A stretch of 39,008 nt of DNA from Bacillota bacterium. Its GTDB lineage: Bacteria > Bacillota > Clostridia > Tissierellales > Peptoniphilaceae. Made by a program: the position numbers and the translations under genes. Shown one piece after another: positions 31,669-39,008 of this stretch. The notes below the pieces were generated by a model. It was not told the origin of the DNA. It worked only from the letters and a program-made list of their open reading frames with translations, and searched no databases. Within the stretch, counting starts at the first letter, position 1. Every line of letters starts with the position of its first letter. Location of the stretch: positions 1-39,008 of the forward strand of contig JAQYCE010000025.1 in the NCBI GenBank assembly GCA_029003555.1. Reading direction: 5' to 3'.

Positions 31669-31707
31669 AAAAAGGTGGGAGCGGTTTTCCGCTTCCACCT
31701 TTTTTTA
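31669..31707. terminator. Bidirectional terminator
   Basis: A 14-bp stem (31671-31684 with 31689-31702, one G-U pair), TTTT loop, A's before and T's after. It ends the envelope operon and the convergent acyltransferase gene. Confidence 0.93.
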
Positions 31708-32661
31708 TGGGCGAGATAGGATTCTTTTTTGTGCCCTTTGGCTGAGCCAGGAGAGGGCGAAAATAAGGGCTGAGGAGAGGAGGAAGGCCAGGTAGCCGCT
31801 CACCGTCCAGCTAGTGAAGAAAGTCACCAGGTCGGGTCCCACCACCATCTGCCAGGCATAGAGTTCCAGGGTCAGGCCGCCCACCCAGGCTAGGGAGGTC
31901 GGTACTTTGGACCGGAAGGCCAGGTCAAGCAGGAGGACCAGGCCCAGGGTATGGGGGATGGCCAGGATGTAGAAAACCTCCTTGATGGGGAAATCGGGCT
32001 TTGCAAAGGAGCCCCAGGTCCAGGTTAGCCAGAGGCCGGGCAGGAGAAGGCCCAGGCCCATGAGGACCTGTTTCTTTTTGTCCCAACTTCCTTCGAAAGT
32101 GGCCAGGAAACCCCCGATAAAGACAATAGGTAGGCGGCAGAGAAGGATGTTGATCCGGAGGTCTCCGAAGAGGCGGGTCAGGACCACCATGACCAAAGAC
32201 CAGCTGACCATGGCTATGAGGAGGCCGGGATATTTCCCCTGTTTCCGGATTAAGCTGATATAAAAGGGAAGGATCAGGTAGACCAGGAGAAGGGCAGGCA
32301 GGAACCAGAGAAAGGATCCACCGCCCCGGTCGAAGAAGTCAAGGCCAACCAGGGCCCGGAGAAAGCGTCCGGAATCCAGCTTGTCCATCAGGAGGGCCAA
32401 GAGACAAAAGAAAAAGAAGGGGAGATAGGTCCGGACCCATTTGCGGCGAATGTAGGCGGGGTAGGGATTGGTCTTGGAAAAGTAGGCCATATAGCCCGCC
32501 ATGAAGAAGAAAATATCGACACCGATATAGGCCGTCAGAAGGAGGTAGCGAACCAGCTCATCCGGAAAGCCTCCTCCCCTTGGCCAGGGGAGGAGGTGGT
32601 AGGCCAAGACGGCCAGGCCGGCCAGGGCCATGAGGGCGGGCTTTGTCTTTTTCAGGGTCAT
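31705..32661 (-). CDS. Acyltransferase 3 family membrane protein
   Basis: A 318-residue integral membrane acyltransferase with about ten helices. The family His is in LAYHLLPWP (residue 22) and the GVDIFFFMAGYMAYF motif of the second helix is clear. Later parts (SFLWFLPALLLVYLILPF, RLPIVFIGGFLA, LELYAWQ) also follow the family. Members add acetyl or other acyl groups to wall polysaccharides, peptidoglycan or lipids; the acceptor here is unknown. The start ATG at 32661 lacks a strong ribosome-binding site and lies 23 bases after the stop of the upstream lipoprotein gene, so it is probably translated from a joint mRNA. Confidence 0.85.
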   Translation of the reverse strand: MTLKKTKPALMALAGLAVLAYHLLPWPRGGGFPDELVRYLLLTAYIGVDIFFFMAGYMAYFSKTNPYPAYIRRKWVRTYLPFFFFCLLALLMDKLDSGRFLRALVGLDFFDRGGGSFLWFLPALLLVYLILPFYISLIRKQGKYPGLLIAMVSWSLVMVVLTRLFGDLRINILLCRLPIVFIGGFLATFEGSWDKKKQVLMGLGLLLPGLWLTWTWGSFAKPDFPIKEVFYILAIPHTLGLVLLLDLAFRSKVPTSLAWVGGLTLELYAWQMVVGPDLVTFFTSWTVSGYLAFLLSSALIFALSWLSQRAQKRILSRP

Positions 32662-32684
32662 GAGTCACACCACAGAGCGAGAGC

Positions 32685-33260
32685 CTATTTGGCCAGGGAC
32701 TTGATGTCCAATTCCTGGACCGTTTCGTCACCCACCATCTTCTGGAAATTTTCCTTCACTTTTTCATAGGTCTTTTCGAAGGTCATGGCCATTAGGGCAT
32801 AGTCTTTGGTGTAGAGAACCTTGGCCACTTCAGGCTGGACACAGATCCACTTCTGGGCATCCACCTTGTCGGCCATTTCTTTGGCCAGGTCTTCCGCCTT
32901 TCCTTCTTTGGACCGGACCAGGACCAGAGAGTGGGCTGCGGATGAGGTTGATCCCTCGGAGCCCGCTGCCTCAATCCCATCCCTCCAGGGAATGAATGAG
33001 TAGTCCTCAAAGTTCTTGGCATCAAAATCGAGGACATCTGCCGGAGGGAGCTCCGCCCCCTCGACAATCTTGCCCATGAGGTCGGCCACTTTTTCACCAT
33101 CCTGGGGCTTGGTGGAAGGGGCTTCTGATGAGGACTCTGAAGCTGAGGCTTCTGAGGAAGTTCCCGGTTTTTCCGGAGTGGATCCATTCACCTGGGGCTG
33201 ACAAGCCACGAGAGAGAAGGAAAGCAGGAGACATGCGGTTGCTAAGAGTAGTTTTTTCAT
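32685..33260 (-). CDS. Small lipoprotein, DUF4358-like
   Basis: A 191-residue exported lipoprotein. The signal peptide MKKLLLATACLLL ends in the lipobox LVAC (Cys20), followed by a Ser/Glu-rich linker (27-55) and a globular domain. That domain runs from VADLMGKIVEGAELP through VLVRSKEGKAEDLAKEMADKVD to the YTKDYALMAMTFEKTYEKV region. This layout resembles the DUF4358 lipoproteins of Clostridia, which have no known function; the match is by eye. ATG 33260 follows GGAGGT; an ATG four codons upstream has no such site. It is the first gene of a two-gene unit with the acyltransferase, so it may assist acylation of a wall component. Confidence 0.65.
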   Translation of the reverse strand: MKKLLLATACLLLSFSLVACQPQVNGSTPEKPGTSSEASASESSSEAPSTKPQDGEKVADLMGKIVEGAELPPADVLDFDAKNFEDYSFIPWRDGIEAAGSEGSTSSAAHSLVLVRSKEGKAEDLAKEMADKVDAQKWICVQPEVAKVLYTKDYALMAMTFEKTYEKVKENFQKMVGDETVQELDIKSLAK

Positions 33261-33358
33261 AGGAACCTCCAATGATTTTATTTATTCCATGCCAGAATAC
33301 CCGAAACTTTTGTAGCCTTTGTGCTCACTTTTTGGAGGAATTGCGTATTTTTATGAGT

Positions 33359-33385
33359 AAAAAAAGAGCCGCAGGTCGCGGCTCT
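33359..33385 (-). terminator. Terminator of the tRNA-Arg gene (minus strand)
   Basis: AGAGCCGC (33365-33372) pairs with GCGGCTCT (33378-33385). On the minus strand the stem is followed by seven T's. Confidence 0.9.
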
Positions 33386-33390
33386 CCAAA

Positions 33391-33464
33391 CGCAGCATTG
33401 AGGATTTGAACCCCAGGCCTTCCCCTTAGGAGGGGGACGCTCTATCCATCTGAGCTAATGCTGC
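33391..33464 (-). tRNA. tRNA-Arg (anticodon CCT)
   Basis: Read on the minus strand: acceptor stem GCAGCAT/ATGCTGC, D-arm GCTC...GAGC, anticodon loop CTCCTAA on TCCCC/GGGGA, T-arm with GGTTCAAAT, discriminator G, no encoded CCA. It reads AGG. Confidence 0.94.
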
Positions 33465-33547
33465 ACAAATTATTCCCCTAGGACAGGATCCTTTGTTGCC
33501 CCGAAGCCTTCCGTCAACAGACAAAAACAAGGGAATTTGTGTTCTTT

Positions 33548-33556
33548 ATTATAGCA
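33548..33556 (-). promoter_or_regulatory. Extended -10 promoter of tRNA-Arg(CCU)
   Basis: On the minus strand TG-C-TATAAT (33556 to 33548), giving a leader of roughly 75 bases before the tRNA. The -35 is poor. Confidence 0.6.
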
Positions 33557-33618
33557 TAAGAAGAAGTTGAGGAAAAGAAGGGGTGTGGAGTATTGTGGGA
33601 AGGAGAGGGCGGGGGCAG

Positions 33619-33655
33619 GCCCTGGGAGATGAGGAATCATGAGGTTTCCCAGGGC
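33619..33655. repeat. Intergenic inverted repeat
   Basis: GCCCTGGGA (33619-33627) and TCCCAGGGC (33647-33655), a perfect 9-bp stem with a 19-base loop and no T-run on either side. It lies in the 287-base gap between the M29 aminopeptidase and tRNA-Arg genes. Confidence 0.6.
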
Positions 33656-33683
33656 AAGCCCACCCTAAGAAACCCAAAGAAAA

Positions 33684-33726
33684 GAAGGCCCCCGAGGCCG
33701 GACGAAAATGTCCTGGCTTCGGGGGC
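33684..33726 (-). terminator. Terminator of the M29 aminopeptidase gene (minus strand)
   Basis: A long stem: 33688-33699 with 33715-33726, then an inner GGAC/GTCC with a one-base bulge. On the minus strand it is followed by the T-rich CTTCTTTTCTTT. Confidence 0.8.
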
Positions 33727-33751
33727 GGATCCTAAGCGATGCCCTATATTC

Positions 33752-34996
33752 TTAGAAGCAGAAGTTGCCTTCCTTAAAGATAGCGACTTCTTGGCCCTCT
33801 TTGGTGGTGCCGATGATGGAGAGGTCTTTGGTGCCGACCATGAAGTCGACGTGGACGGCGGAGTCATTGCCGCCTTGGGCTCGGACTTGGTCGGAGGTCA
33901 GGTCGGCCCCGCCTTCAAGGCAGGTAGGGTAGCAAGCGCCGAGGGCGAAGTGGCAGGAGGCATTCTCGTCGAATAGGGTGTTGTAGAAGAGGATGCCTGA
34001 TTCGGAGATGGGGGAGGCGTAGGGGACCAGGGCGATCTCGCCCAGTCGACGGGAGCCTTCATCTTCGTCGAGGAGGTTCTTGAGAACTTCTTCCCCTTGC
34101 TCAGCTTGGAAGTCAGTGACAGCACCATCCTTGAAGGTAAAGGAGAAATTGTTGATGACCTGGCCATGGTAGACCAGGGGCTTGGAGGCGACGAGGGTTC
34201 CGTCCACCTTGTCCGCATGGGGGAGGGAGAAGATTTCCTCGGTGGGGATGTTGGGGACGAACTCATTGCCCTTGTCATCCAGGGATGAGGCGGCCATCCA
34301 GATATGGCCCTGGGGGAGGTGGACCGTGAGGTCGGTTCCGTTTTCGGACCGGTAATGGACCTTGTCAAACTGGTAATCGTTGAGAATTTTTGCCCGGGCG
34401 GAGAGGCGGGCGATGTGGTCCTTCCAGGCTTGGACGGGGTCGGTATCCTCCATCCGGGACATCTTGAGGATGGCATCCATGAGGAGGGCATAGGCCTCAT
34501 CGTCGGATTGGGCCTTAGGGAAGACCTTCCGGGCCCACTTCACGTTGGGGTAGGCGGCCACGCACCAGGCCACTTCGTCATTCATGGTGTAGTGGTCCAG
34601 GGGCTTCATCTTCTTGTTGAAGGCCCGGGAGGCGGCGGCCAGTCTTTCCGGATCCGTCTGGGCAAAGGCGTCGGGATCGTTGGAGGCAACGGAGATCATG
34701 TTGGCTCCCCGCTTGTAGTAATACTCCGCCTTGTCATAGAGAAAGTCAGGGACGGTCTCCAGGACATCCATGGGGGCATGGTCATAGGTCATCTTGGAGA
34801 TCTCCTGGTCCCGCCAATTGACAACGACTTCGCTGGCCTCTCTTTCGTAGGCAAAGCGGGTAAGGAGACGGACAAAGTCCAAAGCTTCTACGGGAGCATT
34901 GATAACAACAGGTTCCCCTTTTTGTACATTGACACCGACTTCCACCACAAGGCGGGCGTAGTCGATCAAACGTTGGTCAACAGGATGTTGGTCCAT
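33752..34996 (-). CDS. M29 family aminopeptidase (AmpS/PepS type)
   Basis: A 414-residue metalloaminopeptidase of the thermophilic aminopeptidase T/PepS family, cytosolic and dimeric in known members. Typical segments are NIPTEEIFSLP (metal-binding Glu), SKPLVYHGQ, EGSRRLGEIALVP (metal-binding Glu), LFYNTLFDENASCHFALG (His/Glu) and NDSAVHVDFMVG (His and Asp ligands). The order and length are those of the family. AGAGGTT precedes the ATG at 34996. It is a single-gene unit divergent from pepF. With the M18 aminopeptidase and PepF it makes three cytosolic peptidases in one window, in keeping with peptide use for carbon and energy. Confidence 0.9.
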   Translation of the reverse strand: MDQHPVDQRLIDYARLVVEVGVNVQKGEPVVINAPVEALDFVRLLTRFAYEREASEVVVNWRDQEISKMTYDHAPMDVLETVPDFLYDKAEYYYKRGANMISVASNDPDAFAQTDPERLAAASRAFNKKMKPLDHYTMNDEVAWCVAAYPNVKWARKVFPKAQSDDEAYALLMDAILKMSRMEDTDPVQAWKDHIARLSARAKILNDYQFDKVHYRSENGTDLTVHLPQGHIWMAASSLDDKGNEFVPNIPTEEIFSLPHADKVDGTLVASKPLVYHGQVINNFSFTFKDGAVTDFQAEQGEEVLKNLLDEDEGSRRLGEIALVPYASPISESGILFYNTLFDENASCHFALGACYPTCLEGGADLTSDQVRAQGGNDSAVHVDFMVGTKDLSIIGTTKEGQEVAIFKEGNFCF

Positions 34997-35022
34997 AACA
35001 ACCTCTTTTCTATTTTGAGCAA

Positions 35023-35031
35023 TGGTATAAT
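35023..35031 (+). promoter_or_regulatory. Extended -10 promoter of pepF
   Basis: TG-G-TATAAT in the divergent gap. The leader of about 100 bases holds two small hairpins: AAGGG/CCCTT near 35056-35070 and CACTTC/GAAGTG at 35092-35108. Confidence 0.55.
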
Positions 35032-35141
35032 GGAAAAATGAGACAGGCCGGGCACAAGGGATGGACCCTTGGCCAATCAGCCGGCGGTCAGCACTTCCCT
35101 AAGAAGTGACACAGTCTATTGTACCAAAGAAAGGATGAGCC

Positions 35142-36932
35142 ATGGCGAAAGCATTGAAGCGGGACCAGGTCCCCATTGAAGAGACCTGGAATTTGGAAGA
35201 TATTTTCCCCACGGAAGAGGAATATGAGGTGGCCTTGAAAAAGACCCTGGACCGGGCTAAAACCTTCCGGGAAGACTACCGGGGAAAAATCAAGACGGCC
35301 GGGGATGTGGTGGAAGCCCTCAAGGCCTATGAGGCCCTCCTCATGGACCTGGATGATTTGAGCAATTATGTTTCCCTCCATGAGGAGGCGGATACCCGGA
35401 ACCCGGTCCATATGGCCCGGTCCCAGCGCTTTACCGACCTCATGGCGAGCCTGGAACAGGACTTGTCTTTCCTGGAGCCGGACCTGGCGGCCTTGTCCAA
35501 GGAAGTCCTGGAGGAGGCGGGGACCAAGGATCCTTCCTACGCCAGCTATCTGGATAAGATGGTCCGGAAGAAGGACCACCTCTTGTCTGACAAAGAAGAA
35601 GGCATTTTAGCCGCCATGGGCCCTGTTTTGGACTCTCCCTACCAGGTGTATGGGGACATCAAGCAGGGAGACATCCGCTTCCCGGCCTTTGAAGTGGACG
35701 GCGAAGAGGTCCACATGACCTACAACGCCTTTGAAAATTCCCTGGAGACTTCGGCCAATACGGCCCTCCGCCGGAAAGCCTCCCAGGTTTTCTACGACCA
35801 GCTGGACAAGTACAAGTCGGGGACAGCATCGGCCTACCTGACCCAAGTTCGTCGGGAGAAGATTGAAGCCTCCCTCCGGGGCTATGACTCGGTCTTCGAC
35901 TACCTCCTGGACCGGCAGGATGTGGACCGGGACCTCTACAACCGCCAGATCGATGTCATTATGAGGGACCTGGCCCCGGTCATGCAGAAGTATGCCCGCT
36001 ATCTCAAGGACCTTTATGGCCTGGAGGAGATGACCTCCTTCGACCTCAAGGCCCCACCCAGCTCCGGGGAATCGGAAGAGATTTCTTTCCAGGAGGCCGG
36101 GGAGTATATCAAGGACGGTCTCTCCCTCCTGGGCCCTGACTATGTGGCCATGTTGGACCGGGCCTTCAAGGAACGCTGGATCGACTATGCGGAGAATGAA
36201 GGGAAGTCCACGGGGGCTTTCTGCGCCTCCTCCTACAATGTCCACCCCTATATTTTGACCTCCTTCAACCGCCAGATCAACGAGGTCATCACCCTCTCCC
36301 ATGAGCTGGGCCATGCAGGCCAGGACATTCTCACCAACAAGAACCAGAACATCCTCAACACCTACCTGTCCATGTACTTCGTGGAAGCCCCTTCGACGGC
36401 CAATGAGATCATTATGGGCAACTATCTCCTGAGGAAGGCCGGGGAGGACAAGGAAGTGAAGAAGGAGATCATGGGCCAGATTATTTCCCAGACCTACTAC
36501 CATAACTTCGTCACCCACCTCCTGGAAGCCGCCTACCAGCGGGAGGTCTACCGGATCATCGATGAGGGCGGGGCTTTCGATGCCGACCGCCTGTCCGAGA
36601 TCTACCGGAAGGTCCTGACTGACTTCTGGGGGCCGGAGGTCAAGATCATGGAGGGGTCCTGCCTGACCTGGATGCGCCAGCCCCACTACTACATGGGCCT
36701 CTATTCCTACACCTACTCCGCAGGCCTCACCATCGGGACAGAAGTGGCTCGGCGGATCATGGAGGAAGGGGATCCGGCCGTCCAAGACTGGCTGGAGGTC
36801 CTCCGCCAGGGCGGGTCCAAGAAGCCGGTGGAACTGGCTCAGATGGCCGGGGTCGATATCCGGACCGAAGACCCTCTCAAGGAGACTATCCGCTATATTG
36901 GAGAATTGGTCGACGGCCTGGTGGAGGCCTAA
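35142..36932 (+). CDS. pepF: Oligoendopeptidase F
   Basis: A 596-residue M3B zinc endopeptidase that cleaves cytosolic oligopeptides of roughly 7-17 residues. The active site SHELGHAGQ (HExxH near residue 386) is followed by the downstream Glu ligand in YFVEAPSTANEIIMGNYLL. The N-terminal start WNLEDIFPTEEEYE and the C-terminal YYMGLYSYTYSAGLTIGTEVA are typical of PepF. The length is usual. AAAGGA lies six bases before ATG 35142. It is a single-gene unit with a bidirectional terminator shared with the convergent AI-2E family gene. Confidence 0.95.
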   Translation: MAKALKRDQVPIEETWNLEDIFPTEEEYEVALKKTLDRAKTFREDYRGKIKTAGDVVEALKAYEALLMDLDDLSNYVSLHEEADTRNPVHMARSQRFTDLMASLEQDLSFLEPDLAALSKEVLEEAGTKDPSYASYLDKMVRKKDHLLSDKEEGILAAMGPVLDSPYQVYGDIKQGDIRFPAFEVDGEEVHMTYNAFENSLETSANTALRRKASQVFYDQLDKYKSGTASAYLTQVRREKIEASLRGYDSVFDYLLDRQDVDRDLYNRQIDVIMRDLAPVMQKYARYLKDLYGLEEMTSFDLKAPPSSGESEEISFQEAGEYIKDGLSLLGPDYVAMLDRAFKERWIDYAENEGKSTGAFCASSYNVHPYILTSFNRQINEVITLSHELGHAGQDILTNKNQNILNTYLSMYFVEAPSTANEIIMGNYLLRKAGEDKEVKKEIMGQIISQTYYHNFVTHLLEAAYQREVYRIIDEGGAFDADRLSEIYRKVLTDFWGPEVKIMEGSCLTWMRQPHYYMGLYSYTYSAGLTIGTEVARRIMEEGDPAVQDWLEVLRQGGSKKPVELAQMAGVDIRTEDPLKETIRYIGELVDGLVEA

Positions 36933-36950
36933 TCCTCAAGAAAACAAAGA

Positions 36951-36990
36951 AAAAAGGCTGTGTCGGAAGATTTCCGGCACAGCCTTTTTT
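36951..36990. terminator. Bidirectional terminator
   Basis: An 18-bp stem (36951-36968 with 36972-36989, one G-U pair), 3-base loop, A's before and T's after. Shared by pepF and the convergent transporter gene. Confidence 0.93.
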
Positions 36991-37004
36991 ATGGATGAAG
37001 GAAG

Positions 37005-38171
37005 TTATTTTTCGGCGACGTTGATGTTTTTCTTGGCCAACCGCCGGGTCTTGAAGTCGGAGAGGAGATCGTAGATAGTGGAGAAGATGGGGAGGAAGAG
37101 GAGCATCCCCAAAATCCCCATGGTGGACCCGCCGATGATGACGGCCAGGAGGACCCAGATGGCAGGGAGGCCAACGGATTGGCCCACGATCCGGGGATAG
37201 ATGATGTTGCCATCAAACTGCTGGAGGACGACAATGTAGACCAGGAAGCCCAGACCCTGAGAGAGGGAGACGGAGGAGATGATGACCGTTCCGATGAAGC
37301 CGGCCAGGACGGCACCGACCATGGGGATGAGGGCGCCGAAGGCGATGAGGACCGAGACAGCCAGGGCAAGGGGCAGGCCCAGAATTTTCATGCCGACGAA
37401 GCACATGAAACCCAGGGTCAGGGCTTCACGGAACTGGCCGGTGAAGAAGTTATAGAAGTTGTCATAGGCCGTATAAAAGACGTACATGAACTTATCGACG
37501 ATACTTTCCGGCAGGCTGGCATAGAGGAGTTGCTTGGCCTGGGTGCCCAGGGTTTCCTTGGCGGCCAGCATGTAAATAGAGAAGACCAGGACCAGGAAGG
37601 CATTGAGGAGGCCGGAGAAGACGGCGTTGATGGTGGGGAGAACCGACTGGATAAAGGGGCCGAAAGAGGCATTCCCCTGGGGGCTGATATTTTTCCAGAG
37701 ATAGGAGGGGAGGGAGATGGATTGGAGGTTATCCAAGGCATCAATTAAGGGCTTCTGCACCGGGCCCATCCACTTGGCCCTTTGGAGGAAGGCGGAGAGC
37801 TTGTCCAGGAAATCCGGAATCGCCATAATGATGGTCCGGAGGGAATTGAAGAGCTGGGGGAGGATCATGGAGAAGATCAGGACCAGGATGGCGATGATAA
37901 GGATGAAGGAAAGGAGGATGGCCAGGGCCCTCTTGCCTCCGCGGCCAATGGGAAGCTTATCCAGGATCTTATTTTCGATGACGGACATAAACATGTTGAC
38001 CAGGAAGGAAACCATGATGGCCATCATAAAGGGAGAGATCATTTTCAGGAGGTAGCCAAAGCCTTTCATAATGGCGTTGAAGTTGGAAAGAAGCATGAAA
38101 ATGAGGATGGAACAGGTGACAATAAATAGGATCAACTTGATGTGTTGCTTTTCTTCTTTTGTAAACCGCAT
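37005..38171 (-). CDS. AI-2E family transporter (TqsA/YdiK-like)
   Basis: A 388-residue membrane protein with about eight helices of the AI-2E (UPF0118) family. It has an N-terminal pair of helices after a basic head, a hydrophilic middle and the conserved second half. That half includes REALTLGFMCFVGMKILGLPLA, AFGALIPMVGAVLAG, QQFDGNIIYPRIVGQSVGLPAIWVLLAVIIGG and GMLLFLPIFSTIYDL. Some members export autoinducer-2, others are Na+/H+ antiporters, so the substrate cannot be told from sequence. The start ATG at 38171 follows GGAGGTG. It is divergent from the nucleotidyltransferase gene. Confidence 0.9.
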   Translation of the reverse strand: MRFTKEEKQHIKLILFIVTCSILIFMLLSNFNAIMKGFGYLLKMISPFMMAIMVSFLVNMFMSVIENKILDKLPIGRGGKRALAILLSFILIIAILVLIFSMILPQLFNSLRTIIMAIPDFLDKLSAFLQRAKWMGPVQKPLIDALDNLQSISLPSYLWKNISPQGNASFGPFIQSVLPTINAVFSGLLNAFLVLVFSIYMLAAKETLGTQAKQLLYASLPESIVDKFMYVFYTAYDNFYNFFTGQFREALTLGFMCFVGMKILGLPLALAVSVLIAFGALIPMVGAVLAGFIGTVIISSVSLSQGLGFLVYIVVLQQFDGNIIYPRIVGQSVGLPAIWVLLAVIIGGSTMGILGMLLFLPIFSTIYDLLSDFKTRRLAKKNINVAEK

Positions 38172-38207
38172 GGGCCACCTCCGCTCTAGTCGTTCTTCCC
38201 TGGTATT

Positions 38208-38237
38208 TTATCATAGGCGGGCCATCTTTGGTATAAT
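38208..38237 (+). promoter_or_regulatory. Promoter of the nucleotidyltransferase gene
   Basis: TTATCA (38208-38213), an 18-base spacer and TATAAT (38232-38237) with an extended TGG before it. Confidence 0.6.
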
Positions 38238-38264
38238 TGAAAGAGTGCAAACAAGGAGGTTGCT

Positions 38265-39008
38265 ATGGATCCAATTCTTGTCATTATGGCGGCGGGCATG
38301 GGGTCCCGCTACGGAGGCCTAAAGCAGGTCGACCCGGTGGGACCGGATGGGGAGGTCATCATGGACTACTCCCTATATGACGCCTACCGGGCGGGCTTCC
38401 GCCGGGCCATCTTCATCATCCGCAAGGAGCATGAGGAGGTTTTCCGGGAAAAGCTGACCGGTCACCTGCCCCGGGATATGGAGGTGGATTTCGCCTTCCA
38501 GGACCTCCGGGATATGCCGGGCGGGGAGGTCCCCGAGGGGAGGAAGAAGCCCTGGGGAACGGCCCAGGCGGTCTATGCGGCCCGGGAACTGGTGGATAGC
38601 CCCTTTGCCGTCATCAATGCGGATGATTACTATGGAGATCGGGCTTTTTCTCTGATTTATGATTTCCTGGCCCAGGATCCGGAAGAGGGCATCCCCACCC
38701 ACGCCATGGTGGCCTACCGGCTCAATAAGACTTTGACGGTCAACGGGTCGGTTTCCCGAGGGGTCTGCCAGGTGGAAGGGGGCTACCTGGTCCGGGTCGT
38801 GGAGCATACCCGGATCTTCCAGGAAGGGGAGGACGGGAAGTCCTTGGTCGCCGGTGAAGGCGGAGAGGACCAGGAGATCCTCCTTCCCGGGGATAGCCCT
38901 GTATCCATGAATTTCTGGGGCTTCCGGCCTTCATTCATGGGGGCCATCCAAGAAGAACTTCGTTCTTTTATTAAGAATGAGCTTCCCGAAAACCCCTTGA
39001 AAGCCGAA
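38265..39008 (+). CDS. Sugar nucleotidyltransferase-like protein, 3'-truncated
   Basis: 248 codons are visible before the window ends without a stop. The N-terminal AAGMGSRYGGLKQVDPVG is the nucleotide-binding loop of NDP-sugar pyrophosphorylases (GxGxR...K), followed by IIRKEHEE, PWGTAQAVYAAR and NADDYYGD with the metal-binding Asp. It belongs to a nucleotidyltransferase group frequent in Clostridia, often beside choline/aminoglycoside-kinase-like genes, suggesting activation of a sugar or phosphocholine-type headgroup for surface polymers. The exact substrate is unknown. The start ATG 38265 has AAGGAGG at good distance. The extra insert around residues 85-100 (PGGEVPEGRKKPWGT) is typical of this subgroup. 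Confidence 0.85.
   Translation, partial: MDPILVIMAAGMGSRYGGLKQVDPVGPDGEVIMDYSLYDAYRAGFRRAIFIIRKEHEEVFREKLTGHLPRDMEVDFAFQDLRDMPGGEVPEGRKKPWGTAQAVYAARELVDSPFAVINADDYYGDRAFSLIYDFLAQDPEEGIPTHAMVAYRLNKTLTVNGSVSRGVCQVEGGYLVRVVEHTRIFQEGEDGKSLVAGEGGEDQEILLPGDSPVSMNFWGFRPSFMGAIQEELRSFIKNELPENPLKAE

Noticed and set aside
33593-33976. An open frame in the gap after the M29 aminopeptidase gene
   Set aside because: It overlaps the terminator hairpin and the antisense of the aminopeptidase end and has no recognisable domain.

Overview
The window looks like chromosomal core sequence from a GC-rich anaerobic Bacillota (Clostridia/Tissierellia-like, possibly a Gram-positive anaerobic coccus). The grounds are Shine-Dalgarno sites of the AGGAGG type, a veg-ispE pair, Asp23, a CWB2 wall-binding protein, a sortase-type sorting signal, lipoproteins, and heavy use of CGG codons matched by a tRNA-Arg(CCG). 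The taxonomic guess is inference. No CRISPR array, insertion sequence, phage gene or rRNA was seen. No gene-free stretch exceeds about 290 bases; the largest is 33465-33751.

Layout: 1-1411 holds the end of a cell-wall-binding surface protein and its terminator. 1447-6769 holds a HAD phosphatase, Asp23 and MATE exporter overlapping cluster, then htpG and a free-standing B3/4-domain protein. 6803-8713 holds a divergent pair, a redox-disulfide DUF1858 protein and an M18 aminopeptidase, with a perfect FNR-type palindrome between them. 8728-9988 is veg-ispE, split by an internal terminator. 10050-11216 is an SH3 plus VanY-fold protein whose metal ligands are all substituted. 11367-13983 holds galE converging on murJ, separated by a two-hairpin terminator.

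14115-22941 is a tightly packed nine-gene run. The t6A tRNA-modification genes tsaE, tsaB and tsaD plus rimI come first, followed by a PHP phosphatase, pcrA, ligA, an XTP/dITP diphosphatase and a YfcE-like phosphodiesterase. 23006-23427 is a tRNA Arg-His-Leu transcription unit. 23549-25415 encodes a surface protein that looks like a thioester-domain adhesin with an SPDTG sorting signal.

25417-31707 is a probable six-gene envelope operon: a degenerate ANT(6)/AadE-like protein, a PBP5-type D-Ala-D-Ala carboxypeptidase, a lipoprotein amidase, a YARHG protein, a TcaA/YvbJ-like zinc-ribbon membrane protein and a double-zinc-ribbon Yip1-like membrane protein. On the minus strand follow an acyltransferase with a small lipoprotein, a tRNA-Arg(CCU) and an M29 aminopeptidase. 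The window closes with pepF, an AI-2E family transporter and the start of a sugar nucleotidyltransferase.

Two proteins with recognisable enzyme folds but eroded catalytic motifs (VanY-like and AadE-like), the thioester adhesin and the envelope operon around it are the most interesting parts. Functional statements come from recognising motifs by eye; no database search was run.
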